Shown here: positions 26,107 through 34,729 of the stretch, one piece after another | How positions within the stretch are numbered: position 1 is the first letter of the stretch | How the letters are laid out: each line of letters opens with the position of its first letter | From: Roseibaca sp. Y0-43 | Lineage (GTDB): Bacteria; Pseudomonadota; Alphaproteobacteria; Rhodobacterales; Rhodobacteraceae | Direction of reading: 5' to 3' | NCBI RefSeq assembly: GCF_020667835.1 | Contig: NZ_JAFMPR010000001.1 | Location: forward strand, 186,001-250,000 | DNA length: 64,000 nt | Made by a program: the position numbers and the translations under genes | The notes under the pieces: model-generated | The model's database searches: none | The model's input: only the letters and a program-made list of their open reading frames with translations | What the model was told of the DNA's origin: nothing

Positions 26107-27444
26107 TCAGCTTTGCAACAGGCGACGCAACAATTCCACGTCTTCGGCCAGCTGGCTATCGGTCGCGCGCATTTCTTCGACCTTGCGCACACCATAGAGG
26201 ATCGTGGTGTGATCGCGCCCGCCGAAGCGGCGGCCGATTTCGGGCAGCGACCGCGAGGTCAGCTCTTTGGCCAGATACATGGCAATCTGGCGGGGCCGCG
26301 CGATATTGCGCGCGCGTTTCGGCCCCAGCATGTCCGACAGGCGGATGTTGAAGTGTTCGGACACCTTGCGCTGGATTTCCTCGACCGTCACCCGGCGGTC
26401 AGAACTGCGCAACAGGTCCGACAGGCAATCCTGCGCCATGTCCAGCGTGATCTGCTGCCCGATCAGGTTGGAGAATGCGAACAAGCGCTGCAACGCGCCT
26501 TCCAGCACGCGCACATTGTTGGTGATGCGATGCGCAAGGAATTCGAACACCCCGTCGCCGACATGCACCGGGCCAAGGTTTTCGGCAAAGCTGGCCGCCT
26601 TGCGATGCAAAATACCCAGCCGCAATTCGTAATCGGTCGGGTGCAGATCCACCACCAGCCCGCATTGCATCCGCGAGGTGATGCGATCTTCCAGATCCTT
26701 GATCTCTCCGGGGGCGCGGTCGGCAGAGATGATGATCTGCTTGTTTTGGTCCACCAAGGCGTTGAACGTGTGGAAGAATTCTTCCTGCGTACTGTCCTTG
26801 CCGGCGATGAATTGCACATCATCCACCATCAGCACATCGACCGAGCGGAAGATGTTCTTGAAATCCATGATCTGCCGGTCGCGCAGCGCTTGCACGAAGC
26901 GATACATGAATTGTTCGGCCGACAGATACAGAACTTGCAGGTCCGGGCGGGTCTGGTGCAGCTCATGCGCGATGGCGTGCATCAGGTGGGTTTTGCCCAA
27001 ACCGACCCCGCCATACAGGAACAGCGGGTTGAAGGTGACGGGCCCGCCTTCGGCCACGCGCTTGGCAGCGGCATGGGCCAGTTCATTGGGCTTGCCGACC
27101 ACGAAATTGTCGAAGGTGTAGCGCCCTTCCAGCGGCGCGCCTTCCAGCACTTCGGCACTGTCTGCGACGGGCGCGGCGGGCTTGGCCGGGCGCGGCGATG
27201 AATTGCCCGCGACCGAGAATTCCAACTGGCTGAGGTCCGCATGTTCACGGCGCAAGCCTGCCACGATCCGGTCGTGATAGTTGCGTTTCACCCAGTCGCC
27301 CACGAAGCGGGACGGCACGCGCAACCGCGCGACACCGTTTTCCACGGCGATCAGCTCAAGCGGTTCGATCCAGCTTTTGAAGCTGCTTTCGCCCAGTTCT
27401 TGCCGCAGTTCCTTGGAAACCTTTGACCATTCCTGAGCGATCAT
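26107..27444 (-). CDS. dnaA: Chromosomal replication initiator protein DnaA
   Basis: The 445-residue initiator binds DnaA boxes and opens oriC. Domain I starts EWSKVSKELRQELGESSFKSW; a short Pro/Ala-rich linker follows. The AAA+ domain has Walker A GGVGLGKT and Walker B VLMVDDVQF. The C-terminal DNA-binding helix shows IGRRFGGRDHTTILYG. The start is ATG 27444; a TTG just upstream is also in frame. No classical DnaA boxes were found in the 386 bases upstream, so the origin may lie elsewhere. Confidence 0.97.
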   Translation of the reverse strand: MIAQEWSKVSKELRQELGESSFKSWIEPLELIAVENGVARLRVPSRFVGDWVKRNYHDRIVAGLRREHADLSQLEFSVAGNSSPRPAKPAAPVADSAEVLEGAPLEGRYTFDNFVVGKPNELAHAAAKRVAEGGPVTFNPLFLYGGVGLGKTHLMHAIAHELHQTRPDLQVLYLSAEQFMYRFVQALRDRQIMDFKNIFRSVDVLMVDDVQFIAGKDSTQEEFFHTFNALVDQNKQIIISADRAPGEIKDLEDRITSRMQCGLVVDLHPTDYELRLGILHRKAASFAENLGPVHVGDGVFEFLAHRITNNVRVLEGALQRLFAFSNLIGQQITLDMAQDCLSDLLRSSDRRVTVEEIQRKVSEHFNIRLSDMLGPKRARNIARPRQIAMYLAKELTSRSLPEIGRRFGGRDHTTILYGVRKVEEMRATDSQLAEDVELLRRLLQS

Positions 27445-27786
27445 CAACCCAACCCGTTATTCTTGCTTTCCGCACCCTATGCGACAGCGAAATGACACCT
27501 TCCCCGACGGGAAAGCGGGCATGTCGTCTGGCCGGATACCGGCATTCCGTGATCTCTGGGAAGAAGCGGACGAAAGCGCCCTTCATCAGGGTGCATCAGC
27601 CCGTCACGTCAAGGATCGCGGCGCAGGAAGCGCCCTTGCCCCAACTCGTCCCCCCCAGGACAGCGTGACTCGCAAGGGGACATTAGCAACCGCTCTTGAA
27701 GCTGCGCAACACAACAACGCACTTGACCGCACGGAAGCCCGAAAAGAATCACGCAGCTGTGCAAATCGCACCACAACCCAAACCAA
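27445..27786. other. Spacer upstream of dnaA without recognised gene
   Basis: The region between dnaA and the rpsT terminator contains open frames on both strands, but none resembles a known protein or has convincing start signals. I found no TTATCCACA-like DnaA boxes, AT-rich unwinding region or tRNA. It presumably contains the dnaA promoter, which I could not pinpoint. Confidence 0.5.
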
Positions 27787-27811
27787 AAAAGCGCGCCCGA
27801 GGCGCGCTTTT
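27787..27811 (-). terminator. Rho-independent terminator of rpsT
   Basis: AAAAGCGCGCC and GGCGCGCTTTT form a perfect 11-bp palindrome around a three-base loop, with extra T residues on the minus strand. It starts 20 bases after the rpsT stop. Confidence 0.9.
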
Positions 27812-27830
27812 CATCATAATTTTCAGGTAG

Positions 27831-28103
27831 TTAAGCCTGCGCGCCCAAGGCTTTGACGCGTGCCGACAGGCGCGACATTTTGCGGGCGACCGTGTTTTTG
27901 TGCAACACACCCTTGGTCACGCCACGGGCCAGTTCGGGCTGGGCTGCGCGCAGGGCTTCGGTCGCTTTTGCCTGGTCGCCAGAGGCGATGGCCTCTTCGA
28001 CTTTGCGCAGGTAGCTGCGGATGCGTGAGCGGCGTGCCTTGTTGATGTCGGTGCGGCGTTCCGCCTGACGGGCGCGCTTCTTGGATTGAGGAGTGTTTGC
28101 CAT
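27831..28103 (-). CDS. rpsT: 30S ribosomal protein S20
   Basis: The 90-residue basic protein begins [17 protein letters not shown], the S20 signature, and continues with long amphipathic helices ([31 protein letters not shown]). S20 binds 16S rRNA early in 30S assembly. It lies upstream of dnaA on the same strand, an arrangement common in Rhodobacterales, and has its own strong terminator. Confidence 0.97.
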   Translation of the reverse strand: MANTPQSKKRARQAERRTDINKARRSRIRSYLRKVEEAIASGDQAKATEALRAAQPELARGVTKGVLHKNTVARKMSRLSARVKALGAQA

Positions 28104-28250
28104 TTGCGTGTCTTCTCTTCGGGTTCGTTACAATTCTGTCGCACAACGGACCCGAGTGGCCGAAATGACCACGGTCAAACTTGCCTTAAGCGGGCCCACG
28201 CGCATGTGGGGCGCTCTATAGGCCAAGCCTGCGCGAAAGAAAAGGGGCAA

Positions 28251-29027
28251 TTACTGGTCGCGGAATTGCGGGGTGCGCTTTTCAAGGAAGGCCTGCATCC
28301 CTTCGGCGCGATCTTCAGAGGCGAACATCATGTGGAACATCCGTCGCTCGAACAGCAGCCCTTCGCGCAGGCTGCCCTCATAGGCGCGGTTGACCGATTC
28401 TTTCACCGCGAGCGTGGTGATCTGCGATTTCTCGGCAATCTTTCCGGCGGCAGAGAGGGCTTCGTCCATCAGCTTCTTGGCGGGGACAACCCGGCTGACA
28501 AGGCCCGCGCGTTCGGCTTCCTCGGCATCCATGAAGCGGCCCGTCAGGTGCATGTCCATCGCCTTCGACATGCCTACAAGCCGCGTCAGGCGCTGCGTGC
28601 CGCCCATGCCCGCGACAATGCCAAGGTTGATTTCGGGCTGGCCGAATTTGGCGGTGTCGGCGGCGATGATGAAATCGCACAGCATGGCGAGTTCGCAGCC
28701 CCCGCCCAAGGCATAGCCCGCCACGGCAGCGATCACGGGCTTGCGCAGTGCCGCGATGGCGTCGCAGGCCGGTCCGAACAGGTCTTCCTGATAGACGTCG
28801 ATAAAGGTCTTGTCGGCCATTTCCTTGACATCCGCCCCGGCGGCAAAGGCCTTGTCCGACCCCGTCAGCACCATGCAGCGCACCTTGTCATTGGCATCCG
28901 CGGCCTGCATCGCTTCGGTCAGTTCCGCCAGAAGCTTGGTGTTGAGCGCGTTCATCGCATCGGGACGGTTGAGGCGGATCACCGCCACATGGTCCGAGAT
29001 GTCGACGATCAGCGTTTCATAGGCCAT
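28251..29027 (-). CDS. Enoyl-CoA hydratase
   Basis: The 258-residue crotonase-family protein hydrates trans-2-enoyl-CoA during fatty-acid or related acyl-CoA breakdown. It has the oxyanion-hole segments KAFAAGADVKEM and AGYALGGGCELAMLCD, and the catalytic region FGQPEINLGIVAGMGGTQRL with both Glu residues expected of true hydratases. The length and the C-terminal FLEKRTPQFRDQ fit the short-chain FadB1/EchA type. It is encoded between rpsT and mutM on the same strand. Confidence 0.93.
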   Translation of the reverse strand: MAYETLIVDISDHVAVIRLNRPDAMNALNTKLLAELTEAMQAADANDKVRCMVLTGSDKAFAAGADVKEMADKTFIDVYQEDLFGPACDAIAALRKPVIAAVAGYALGGGCELAMLCDFIIAADTAKFGQPEINLGIVAGMGGTQRLTRLVGMSKAMDMHLTGRFMDAEEAERAGLVSRVVPAKKLMDEALSAAGKIAEKSQITTLAVKESVNRAYEGSLREGLLFERRMFHMMFASEDRAEGMQAFLEKRTPQFRDQ

Positions 29028-29110
29028 GGTGCGGCACCTTGTCTGTTTCAGTCAGTCCCCTGCCTTACCAGCTTGGCCCCCATGTTCAAGTGATCTTGCG
29101 GGAACCTGAC

Positions 29111-29974
29111 CTAGCGTTGGCAGGCCGGGCAGTAGAAACTCGACCGCCCCGATTGCACGATCCGGCGCACGGTGCCGCGGCACCCGTCGGTCTGGCAAGG
29201 CTGCCCCTCGCGCCCGTAGACCTTGAAACCATGTTGAAAATAGCCCAGCGCCCCATCGGCCTGCCGATAGTCGCGCAGCGATGAGCCGCCCGCCGCGATG
29301 GCCTCTGTCAGGGTGGCGCGAATTTCATGGACCAAGCGTTCCAGCCGGGCCGCGCCTATTCTGTGGGCAGCGCGGGCGGGGTGGATGCCCGCGCGGTGCA
29401 GCGCCTCGCAGACATAGATATTGCCAAGCCCCGCCACGATTCGCTGATCCAGAAGGGCCGCCTTGATGGGTGTGCGTTTGCCCGCCAGTTGTGCCGCCAG
29501 ATAGAGCGCGTCGAACCCGTTGCCCAAGGGTTCCGGCCCGATCTGCGCCAGCAGCTTGTGGCTGTCCTGCGTGGCCGTGGTGCACAGGTCCATCGCCCCG
29601 AAGCGGCGCGGGTCGTTGAAGGTCACGCGCGCGCCATTGCCCAAGTGAAAAATCACATGGTCATGCTTTTCCAGCGCCGGGTGGTCGAAATGGAACTTGC
29701 CCGGCACATGCGGGGCGGCCAGCCCCGATACGGTCATGCGCCCTGACATACCCAGATGGACGATCAGCGTCTCGCCCCGGTCCAGATCGGCCAGCAGGTA
29801 TTTCGAGCGTCTGCGCAGCGCCAAGACCCGCGCGCCTGTCAACCGGTTGGCCATATCGGGCGGAAACGGCCAACGCAGATCGGCGCGGCGCAGCTCTGCG
29901 CGTTCGATCACCGCGCCTTCCATCGCGGGCAACAGCCCGCGGCGCACGGTTTCGACCTCTGGCAATTCCGGCAT
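29111..29974 (-). CDS. mutM: Formamidopyrimidine-DNA glycosylase
   Basis: The 287-residue Fpg enzyme removes 8-oxoguanine and formamidopyrimidines in base excision repair. Its start [14 protein letters not shown] supplies the catalytic Pro2 and Glu3 after Met removal. The helix-two-turn-helix region has [18 protein letters not shown], and the C-terminal zinc finger has C-x4-C and C-x2-C pairs (CQTDGC ... CPAC). The ATG at 29974 is fixed by Pro2; longer frames are excluded by the mechanism. It is divergent from ubiE with a 102-base gap. Confidence 0.97.
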   Translation of the reverse strand: MPELPEVETVRRGLLPAMEGAVIERAELRRADLRWPFPPDMANRLTGARVLALRRRSKYLLADLDRGETLIVHLGMSGRMTVSGLAAPHVPGKFHFDHPALEKHDHVIFHLGNGARVTFNDPRRFGAMDLCTTATQDSHKLLAQIGPEPLGNGFDALYLAAQLAGKRTPIKAALLDQRIVAGLGNIYVCEALHRAGIHPARAAHRIGAARLERLVHEIRATLTEAIAAGGSSLRDYRQADGALGYFQHGFKVYGREGQPCQTDGCRGTVRRIVQSGRSSFYCPACQR

Positions 29975-30076
29975 ATGCCCCCCAACACGGCGCGAGGTCG
30001 CATTGTATCGCGCCCCCCAAACCCTATAAGGAGGGGGAAGACGCCCCCGCAAGGGCCAAGCGAATGGAACCCAGCC

Positions 30077-30829
30077 ATGACCGAGAACAAGACCACCACG
30101 CATTTCGGCTTTCAGACGGTCGATGAAGATCAGAAGGCGGGCATGGTGCATGGCGTGTTTTCATCCGTCGCGTCCAAGTATGACGTGATGAACGATCTGA
30201 TGAGCATGGGCATCCATCGCATCTGGAAAGACGCGATGATGGATTGGCTGGCCCCGCGCCCCGGCCAGCGGCTGCTGGACGTGGCGGGCGGCACGGGCGA
30301 TGTGGCGTTTCGCTTCTTGCAGCGCGCGGGCGAAGGCACCCATGCAACTGTGCTGGACATGACGGAATCGATGCTGCTGGCAGGACAGACGCGGGCCGAG
30401 GCCGAGAGCATGGCGGCGTCCCTCGACTGGGTGGTGGGCGATGCGATGGCGCTGCCCTTCGAGGATAACAGCTTCGACGTCTACACCATCAGCTTCGGCA
30501 TCCGGAACGTGACCCGCGTGCAGGACGCGCTGGCAGAGGCGTTCCGCGTGCTGCGCCCCGGCGGGCGGCTGATGGTGCTGGAATTCAGCCAGATCCCGAA
30601 TGACCTGATGCAGAAGGTCTATGATCTGTATTCCTTCAACATCATCCCGCCGATGGGCAAGCTGGTGACGGGCGACCGCGACAGCTACCAGTATCTGGTC
30701 GAATCGATCCGTAAATTCCCCGATCAGGAGACGTTCGCGGCCATGATCCGCGCGGCTGGGTTCGAACAGGTAAAATACCGCAACCTGTCCATGGGCATCG
30801 CCGCGCTGCATTCGGGCTGGAAGATCTAG
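30077..30829 (+). CDS. ubiE: Ubiquinone biosynthesis C-methyltransferase UbiE
   Basis: The 250-residue class I methyltransferase performs the C-methylation of demethoxy-ubiquinol. Motif I is [15 protein letters not shown], preceded by [18 protein letters not shown] and followed by [20 protein letters not shown] and the [12 protein letters not shown] strand, all diagnostic of UbiE/COQ5. The ATG at 30077 gives the family-length N-terminus ([12 protein letters not shown]); the longer upstream frame overlaps mutM. Its TAG stop directly abuts the ubiB ATG. Confidence 0.96.
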   Translation: MTENKTTTHFGFQTVDEDQKAGMVHGVFSSVASKYDVMNDLMSMGIHRIWKDAMMDWLAPRPGQRLLDVAGGTGDVAFRFLQRAGEGTHATVLDMTESMLLAGQTRAEAESMAASLDWVVGDAMALPFEDNSFDVYTISFGIRNVTRVQDALAEAFRVLRPGGRLMVLEFSQIPNDLMQKVYDLYSFNIIPPMGKLVTGDRDSYQYLVESIRKFPDQETFAAMIRAAGFEQVKYRNLSMGIAALHSGWKI

Positions 30830-32359
30830 ATGCGCGGACCGCATAATATCTGGCGGCTGGTGCGCACCGGCGCCACCTTCGAGCGCACGGGCGCCATGGC
30901 AGAGGTGCTGGAGGCGATGAATGCCCCCGCCCGCCTGCGGCTGGCGGCTCGCGTCTTGGGCTGGCCGTTCAAGATGCTGGGGCTGAAGGGCGACCCGAAA
31001 CTGCCGCCCTTGGTGCGGGCGCTGACGGCGCTGGGGCCTGCCTATATCAAGTTCGGCCAGACGCTTGCCACCCGCCCCGACGTGGTGGGCCAAGAGCTGG
31101 CCGACCAGTTGCGCTACCTGCAAGACAAGCTGCCCCCCTTCTCTCGCGCAGAGGCGATTGCCCAGATCGAGGCCGAGTTGGGGATGCCGCTGGCCGAAGC
31201 CTTTTCCGAACTGTCCGAACCTGTCGCCGCCGCGTCCATCGCGCAGGTGCATCAAGCCCGGCTGACGGAAACCGGCGCGAAAGTGGCCGTGAAGGTGCTG
31301 CGCCCCGGCGTGGAGCGTGCCTTTCGCCGAGATGTGGACGCGTTTCACCTGGCTGCCCAAATCATCGAATTGCTGCTGCCGAAATCGCGCCGCCTGCGCC
31401 CCCTCGATGTGATCGCGCATTTTGAAACGCTGGTCGAGGGCGAGTTGGACCTGCGGATCGAAGCCGCCTCTGCCGCCGAGTTCGCCGCCAATACCGAAGG
31501 GGACGAGGGCTTCTCGCTGCCCCGCCCGGTCTGGCACCTGTCGCAACGCCGGGTGATGACGCTGGGCTGGGCCGAGGGCGTGCCCATGGGCGACAACACA
31601 GCCCTAGATGCACTCGGCATCGACCGGCGCGAGCTGGGCACCCGCGTGCTGACCCTGTTCCTGCGCCACGCGCTGCGCGACGGGTTCTTTCATGGCGACA
31701 TGCACCAAGGAAACATGAAGGTCACGGCGGATGGCGGGATCGTCGCCTTCGATTTCGGGATCATGGGGCGGATCGACACCTATACCCGCCGCGCCTATGC
31801 CGAGATCCTGTTCGGCTTCATCCGCAAGGATTACCGCCGCGTGGCCGAGGTGCATTTCGAGGCGGGCTATGTCCCCCCCGACCGCGACATCGACGATTTC
31901 GCCCGCGCGCTGCGCTCTGTGGGCGAGCCGATTTTCGGGATGGATGCGCGCTATATCTCGATGGCGAAGCTGCTGGCCTACCTGTTCGAAGTGACAGAGC
32001 GTTTCGGCATGGAAACCCGCACCGAGTTGATCTTGCTGCAACGCACCATGGTCGTGGTCGAAGGGGTCGCGCGCTCTCTGAACCCCGAGATCAACATGTG
32101 GCAGGTCGCCAAGCCCGTGGTCGAGGAATATGTCCGCACCCATGTCGGCCCGCAGGCCTTTGCCCGCGATCTGGCGCAGACGGCAAAGATCCTGTCACGC
32201 TTCGGCCCGCGCCTGCCGCGCCTTGTGGAAGAGGCGCTGATCGCCCAAGCCCATCCCAAACCCGCACCCTCTGCGGCGCGGCGCGTTGGCCCGCTGGGTT
32301 ACGGGCTGGCAGGCGGTGCGCTGGTTGCAATCGGGGTTGCGATCGGGGCGGCGCTTTGA
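30830..32359 (+). CDS. ubiB: Ubiquinone biosynthesis accessory kinase-like protein UbiB
   Basis: The 509-residue membrane-associated ABC1/ADCK-family protein is needed for ubiquinone synthesis. The KxGQ-type motif appears as GPAYIKFGQTLATRPD, the invariant Lys lies in KVAVKVLRPGVE, and the atypical kinase loop is HGDMHQGN followed by AFDFGIMGRI. A hydrophobic C-terminal tail (about residues 488-509) anchors it in the membrane. It starts immediately after ubiE, so the two are coupled. Confidence 0.95.
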   Translation: MRGPHNIWRLVRTGATFERTGAMAEVLEAMNAPARLRLAARVLGWPFKMLGLKGDPKLPPLVRALTALGPAYIKFGQTLATRPDVVGQELADQLRYLQDKLPPFSRAEAIAQIEAELGMPLAEAFSELSEPVAAASIAQVHQARLTETGAKVAVKVLRPGVERAFRRDVDAFHLAAQIIELLLPKSRRLRPLDVIAHFETLVEGELDLRIEAASAAEFAANTEGDEGFSLPRPVWHLSQRRVMTLGWAEGVPMGDNTALDALGIDRRELGTRVLTLFLRHALRDGFFHGDMHQGNMKVTADGGIVAFDFGIMGRIDTYTRRAYAEILFGFIRKDYRRVAEVHFEAGYVPPDRDIDDFARALRSVGEPIFGMDARYISMAKLLAYLFEVTERFGMETRTELILLQRTMVVVEGVARSLNPEINMWQVAKPVVEEYVRTHVGPQAFARDLAQTAKILSRFGPRLPRLVEEALIAQAHPKPAPSAARRVGPLGYGLAGGALVAIGVAIGAAL

Positions 32360-32397
32360 CCTGAATGGCGCGGAATCAAGGCCGCAGGCCGCCGCGC

Positions 32398-32428
32398 AAT
32401 CGGCGGGCCGTCCCGCGGCCTGCCGATT
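32398..32428. terminator. Possible bidirectional terminator between ubiB and tonB
   Basis: AATCGGCGGGCCG and CGGCCTGCCGATT pair over 13 positions with one mismatch around a TCCCG loop, 38 bases after ubiB and in the gap between convergent genes. Only a weak T stretch follows, so termination is probable but not certain. Confidence 0.45.
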
Positions 32429-32539
32429 TGTCTGCCATGGTGCACAGCTCCCCGCTTTCACGGATTTGGCAACCATAAAGCACGATAGACTATCGGTTGG
32501 ATCGGCAGCCCCCGGCCCGCCGCTTGCGCGGCTTCTCGC

Positions 32540-33346
32540 CTACCGAAACCCCACAGGCAGGTTGAACTGATGCGTCCCGCTCACGCCACCCGGCGCGCGT
32601 GGCAGGCGGGCGCGCTGCACGGCGCGCACCGCCGCCTGATCCAGCGCGGCATTGCCGGAACTGCCGGTAATGCTGACCCCCGCCAATTGCCCGGCGGCCG
32701 TGACCGCCAGACGCAACCGCACCACGCCGCTGGCATTCGTGCGGGGCCGGGTCTGCGCGCGCAGCACGGCGGCGCGAATGCGCCCGCCCCATTCGGCAAG
32801 CGCGCTGGCACTGTTCCCACCGCCGCTTTGCACTTGCGCCGTGCCCTGCCCACGCTGGGCGCTGGCCGCTTGGCCACCTGCACGCTGCGCGGGCGCGCTG
32901 GCACGGGGCGCGGGCGCGGCGGCTTTCGCCCGTGGGTCGGGCCGCGCGCGGGGGCGGACCTCTGGCGGGGTCTCGGGGCGGTCGAACAGCTTGGGCAAGT
33001 CGGGCGCGGCAAGGCGCGGCGCGGCATCTGCATTGGGCGCGATCATGCCCGGCAAGCTGGGCAAGGCTGTGGGCGCAAGCTGTGGCAAGCTGTCAGGCTC
33101 TGCGCGGGCGGCGGGCGGCGCAAGCGGTTCTGCCGGGGCGGCAACCGCGACCGGGGCCGTCCATGCGCGCACCATGGCCGAAAGCGCGGGGTCCGCAGCC
33201 CCCAGAGGGGCCGCAACCGTCACCGCCCCTGCACCGCCATCGCCACCGGCTGCCATGCCGTCCGGGGCAACGGCTGCGAAGGCGGCCAGATGGGCGGCAA
33301 GTGCCACTGTCCCGAACCCCGCGATTTCCGCCCAAGCGCGCATCAT
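32540..33346 (-). CDS. tonB: TonB-family energy transducer of the B12 cluster
   Basis: The 268-residue product spans the periplasm and transmits motor energy to a receptor. It has an N-terminal membrane anchor (about residues 8-28), then a long Pro/Ala-rich linker rich in PA, PRARP and PAPR segments. The C-terminal TonB domain, from about residue 185, shows WGGRIRAAVLRAQTRP, then SGVVRLRLAVTAAGQLAGVSI, then LDQAAVRAVQRA. The start ATG at 33346 overlaps the stop of the second exbD (ATGA). It is the last gene of the cluster under the cobalamin riboswitch and probably serves the BtuB receptor. Confidence 0.88.
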   Translation of the reverse strand: MMRAWAEIAGFGTVALAAHLAAFAAVAPDGMAAGGDGGAGAVTVAAPLGAADPALSAMVRAWTAPVAVAAPAEPLAPPAARAEPDSLPQLAPTALPSLPGMIAPNADAAPRLAAPDLPKLFDRPETPPEVRPRARPDPRAKAAAPAPRASAPAQRAGGQAASAQRGQGTAQVQSGGGNSASALAEWGGRIRAAVLRAQTRPRTNASGVVRLRLAVTAAGQLAGVSITGSSGNAALDQAAVRAVQRARLPRAPGGVSGTHQFNLPVGFR

Positions 33347-33720
33347 CCGCCCCCCTGCCGCGCAACAAGCGTAACATCGCGCACGCCCGCCACGGCCAGT
33401 GCCCGCAACACCCGCGCCAGATCGGCCGCGGGCGCGGCTCCATCCGCGCGCAAGCTGACCTGCGGGCCAAGCACTGCCATGTCTGGCGCGCCCCCGCCCT
33501 CCTCCAGCAAGCGCCCATCGGCGGCAAGCCACAGGACGCGACCCTCGGCAGGCACAGGCCCATCGGAAAACACCACGCTGGGCGGCGTCACATCCGCAGG
33601 GTCGGGCGGGGCGATCTGCGCGCTCATCAAGAAGAAGATCAGCAGCAGGAACACCACGTTAATCATGGGAACCACGCTTTCGCGCGGCGTACGCGGGCGA
33701 GAGGGAGGGACGAAATCCAT
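33343..33720 (-). CDS. ExbD-family protein with Asn replacing the membrane Asp
   Basis: The 125-residue second ExbD has a short cytoplasmic tail, one membrane helix (about residues 17-38) and a periplasmic domain. The helix motif reads VPMINVVFLLLIFFLM, so residue 21 is Asn (codon AAC) where ExbD and TolR proteins normally have the Asp required for proton-driven motion. The neighbouring ExbD has the Asp. It overlaps exbD1 by one base and tonB by four, so the genes are coupled. It may form a mixed dimer with ExbD1. The fold assignment is firm, the role of the change is inference. Confidence 0.85.
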   Translation of the reverse strand: MDFVPPSRPRTPRESVVPMINVVFLLLIFFLMSAQIAPPDPADVTPPSVVFSDGPVPAEGRVLWLAADGRLLEEGGGAPDMAVLGPQVSLRADGAAPAADLARVLRALAVAGVRDVTLVARQGGG

Positions 33721-34109
33721 CACGGCTCCATCAGCACAAGCGCATCCACGCCCGCCGCGCGCAAGGCGTCGGTCAGCTCTGCCGTGTCCTGAACGCTGGC
33801 CCCTGCGCGCGGGCGCAGCACGACCAGCGCATCGGCATCGGGCATAAGCGGCGCAAGCGCGGCTGGCAAAGCGGCCATGTCGGTCTTCACCCCGTTCAGC
33901 CAGACCGCGCCGCCCGAGAATTCGACCAGCCGGGGCGGGCCGGAATAGCTGCCTGCTACTTGGCCCGCAGGTGACAGCGCCAGCCCCACATCCTGCCCGA
34001 ACCGCGCCGCCAGCATGAAAAACACGAGCAGCAGGAAGACCACGTCGATCATGGGGGTCAGCGCGGGGCGGCGCGGCGGGCGATGGGCGGGGCCGAAGCG
34101 GAACATCAT
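33720..34109 (-). CDS. exbD: ExbD-family TonB motor protein
   Basis: The 129-residue product has the family layout: basic N-terminal tail, a helix with TPMIDVVFLLLVFFML (Asp22 intact) and a periplasmic domain ending LVLMEP. Together with ExbB it should form the proton-driven motor that powers TonB. Two adjacent ATGs are present; the first (34109) overlaps the exbB stop in an ATGA, so it is chosen. The gene lies between exbB and the Asn-bearing second exbD. Confidence 0.88.
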   Translation of the reverse strand: MMFRFGPAHRPPRRPALTPMIDVVFLLLVFFMLAARFGQDVGLALSPAGQVAGSYSGPPRLVEFSGGAVWLNGVKTDMAALPAALAPLMPDADALVVLRPRAGASVQDTAELTDALRAAGVDALVLMEP

Positions 34110-34729
34110 TCCCCCCTATGGGTAAAGACACGCGTGGCAAGATCTTCCAGATCGGCCTGCACAGCTTCGCAAATACTGTCATACCAGCTATGCGCCATGG
34201 AGGCCGGGATCGCCACGGCCATACCCGCCGCCGTGGTCAGAAGGGCTTGCCAGATGCCGCCCGCAAGCGCCGCCGGGTCGGCCCGGTTGCCCGCAGCTTG
34301 CAGCGCCTGAAACGCCTCGATCATGCCCAGCACGGTGCCCAGAAGACCGATCAGCGGCGCGATGGTGGCGATCAGTTCCAGCACCCGCAGCCCGCGCCGC
34401 GCCTGCATCAGCGCGCCCTTGGCCACGCGGGTGGTCTCCTCTCGGGCGGCGGGGTCTGGCATGGCGGGGTCGAGCCGCGCCTCGATCGCGCGGCGCAGCA
34501 CCCGCGCGCGCAACCCGTTGCGCCCGGCAAGGGGGGAAAGCGCGCCCTGCCCCGCGCCGCCCTGCCATGCGGCAATCGCGGCGTCCGACGGCCCACGCGA
34601 CCATGCGCCCAGCCGCGCCATATCCCACGCTTTCCACAAGATGACCGCCAAGGTCAGCACCGACAGCGCGGCAATCGCCCAAAGCGCGGGGCCGCCGGTT
34701 TGCATGAAATCCCGAAGCTCTGTCATCAT
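34106..34729 (-). CDS. exbB: ExbB-family TonB motor protein
   Basis: The 207-residue MotA/TolQ/ExbB-family inner-membrane protein has three helices, near residues 13-33, 116-140 and 158-180. The conserved stretch ATIAPLIGLLGTVLGMIEAF is present, as is the following TTAAGMAVAIPASMAHSWY. The start at 34729 overlaps the cbiZ stop (ATGA). Position after the B12 import genes suggests that it energises cobalamin uptake rather than Tol-Pal, which has its own tolQ at 14.4 kb. Confidence 0.88.
   Translation of the reverse strand: MMTELRDFMQTGGPALWAIAALSVLTLAVILWKAWDMARLGAWSRGPSDAAIAAWQGGAGQGALSPLAGRNGLRARVLRRAIEARLDPAMPDPAAREETTRVAKGALMQARRGLRVLELIATIAPLIGLLGTVLGMIEAFQALQAAGNRADPAALAGGIWQALLTTAAGMAVAIPASMAHSWYDSICEAVQADLEDLATRVFTHRGE

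Noticed and set aside
24722-27201. Plus-strand frames of 411 and 362 codons opposite dnaN and dnaA
   Set aside because: They are antisense shadows of highly conserved replication genes.
27445-27830. Possible chromosomal origin next to dnaA
   Set aside because: No DnaA-box consensus cluster or AT-rich unwinding region was found. Location beside dnaA alone is not enough.
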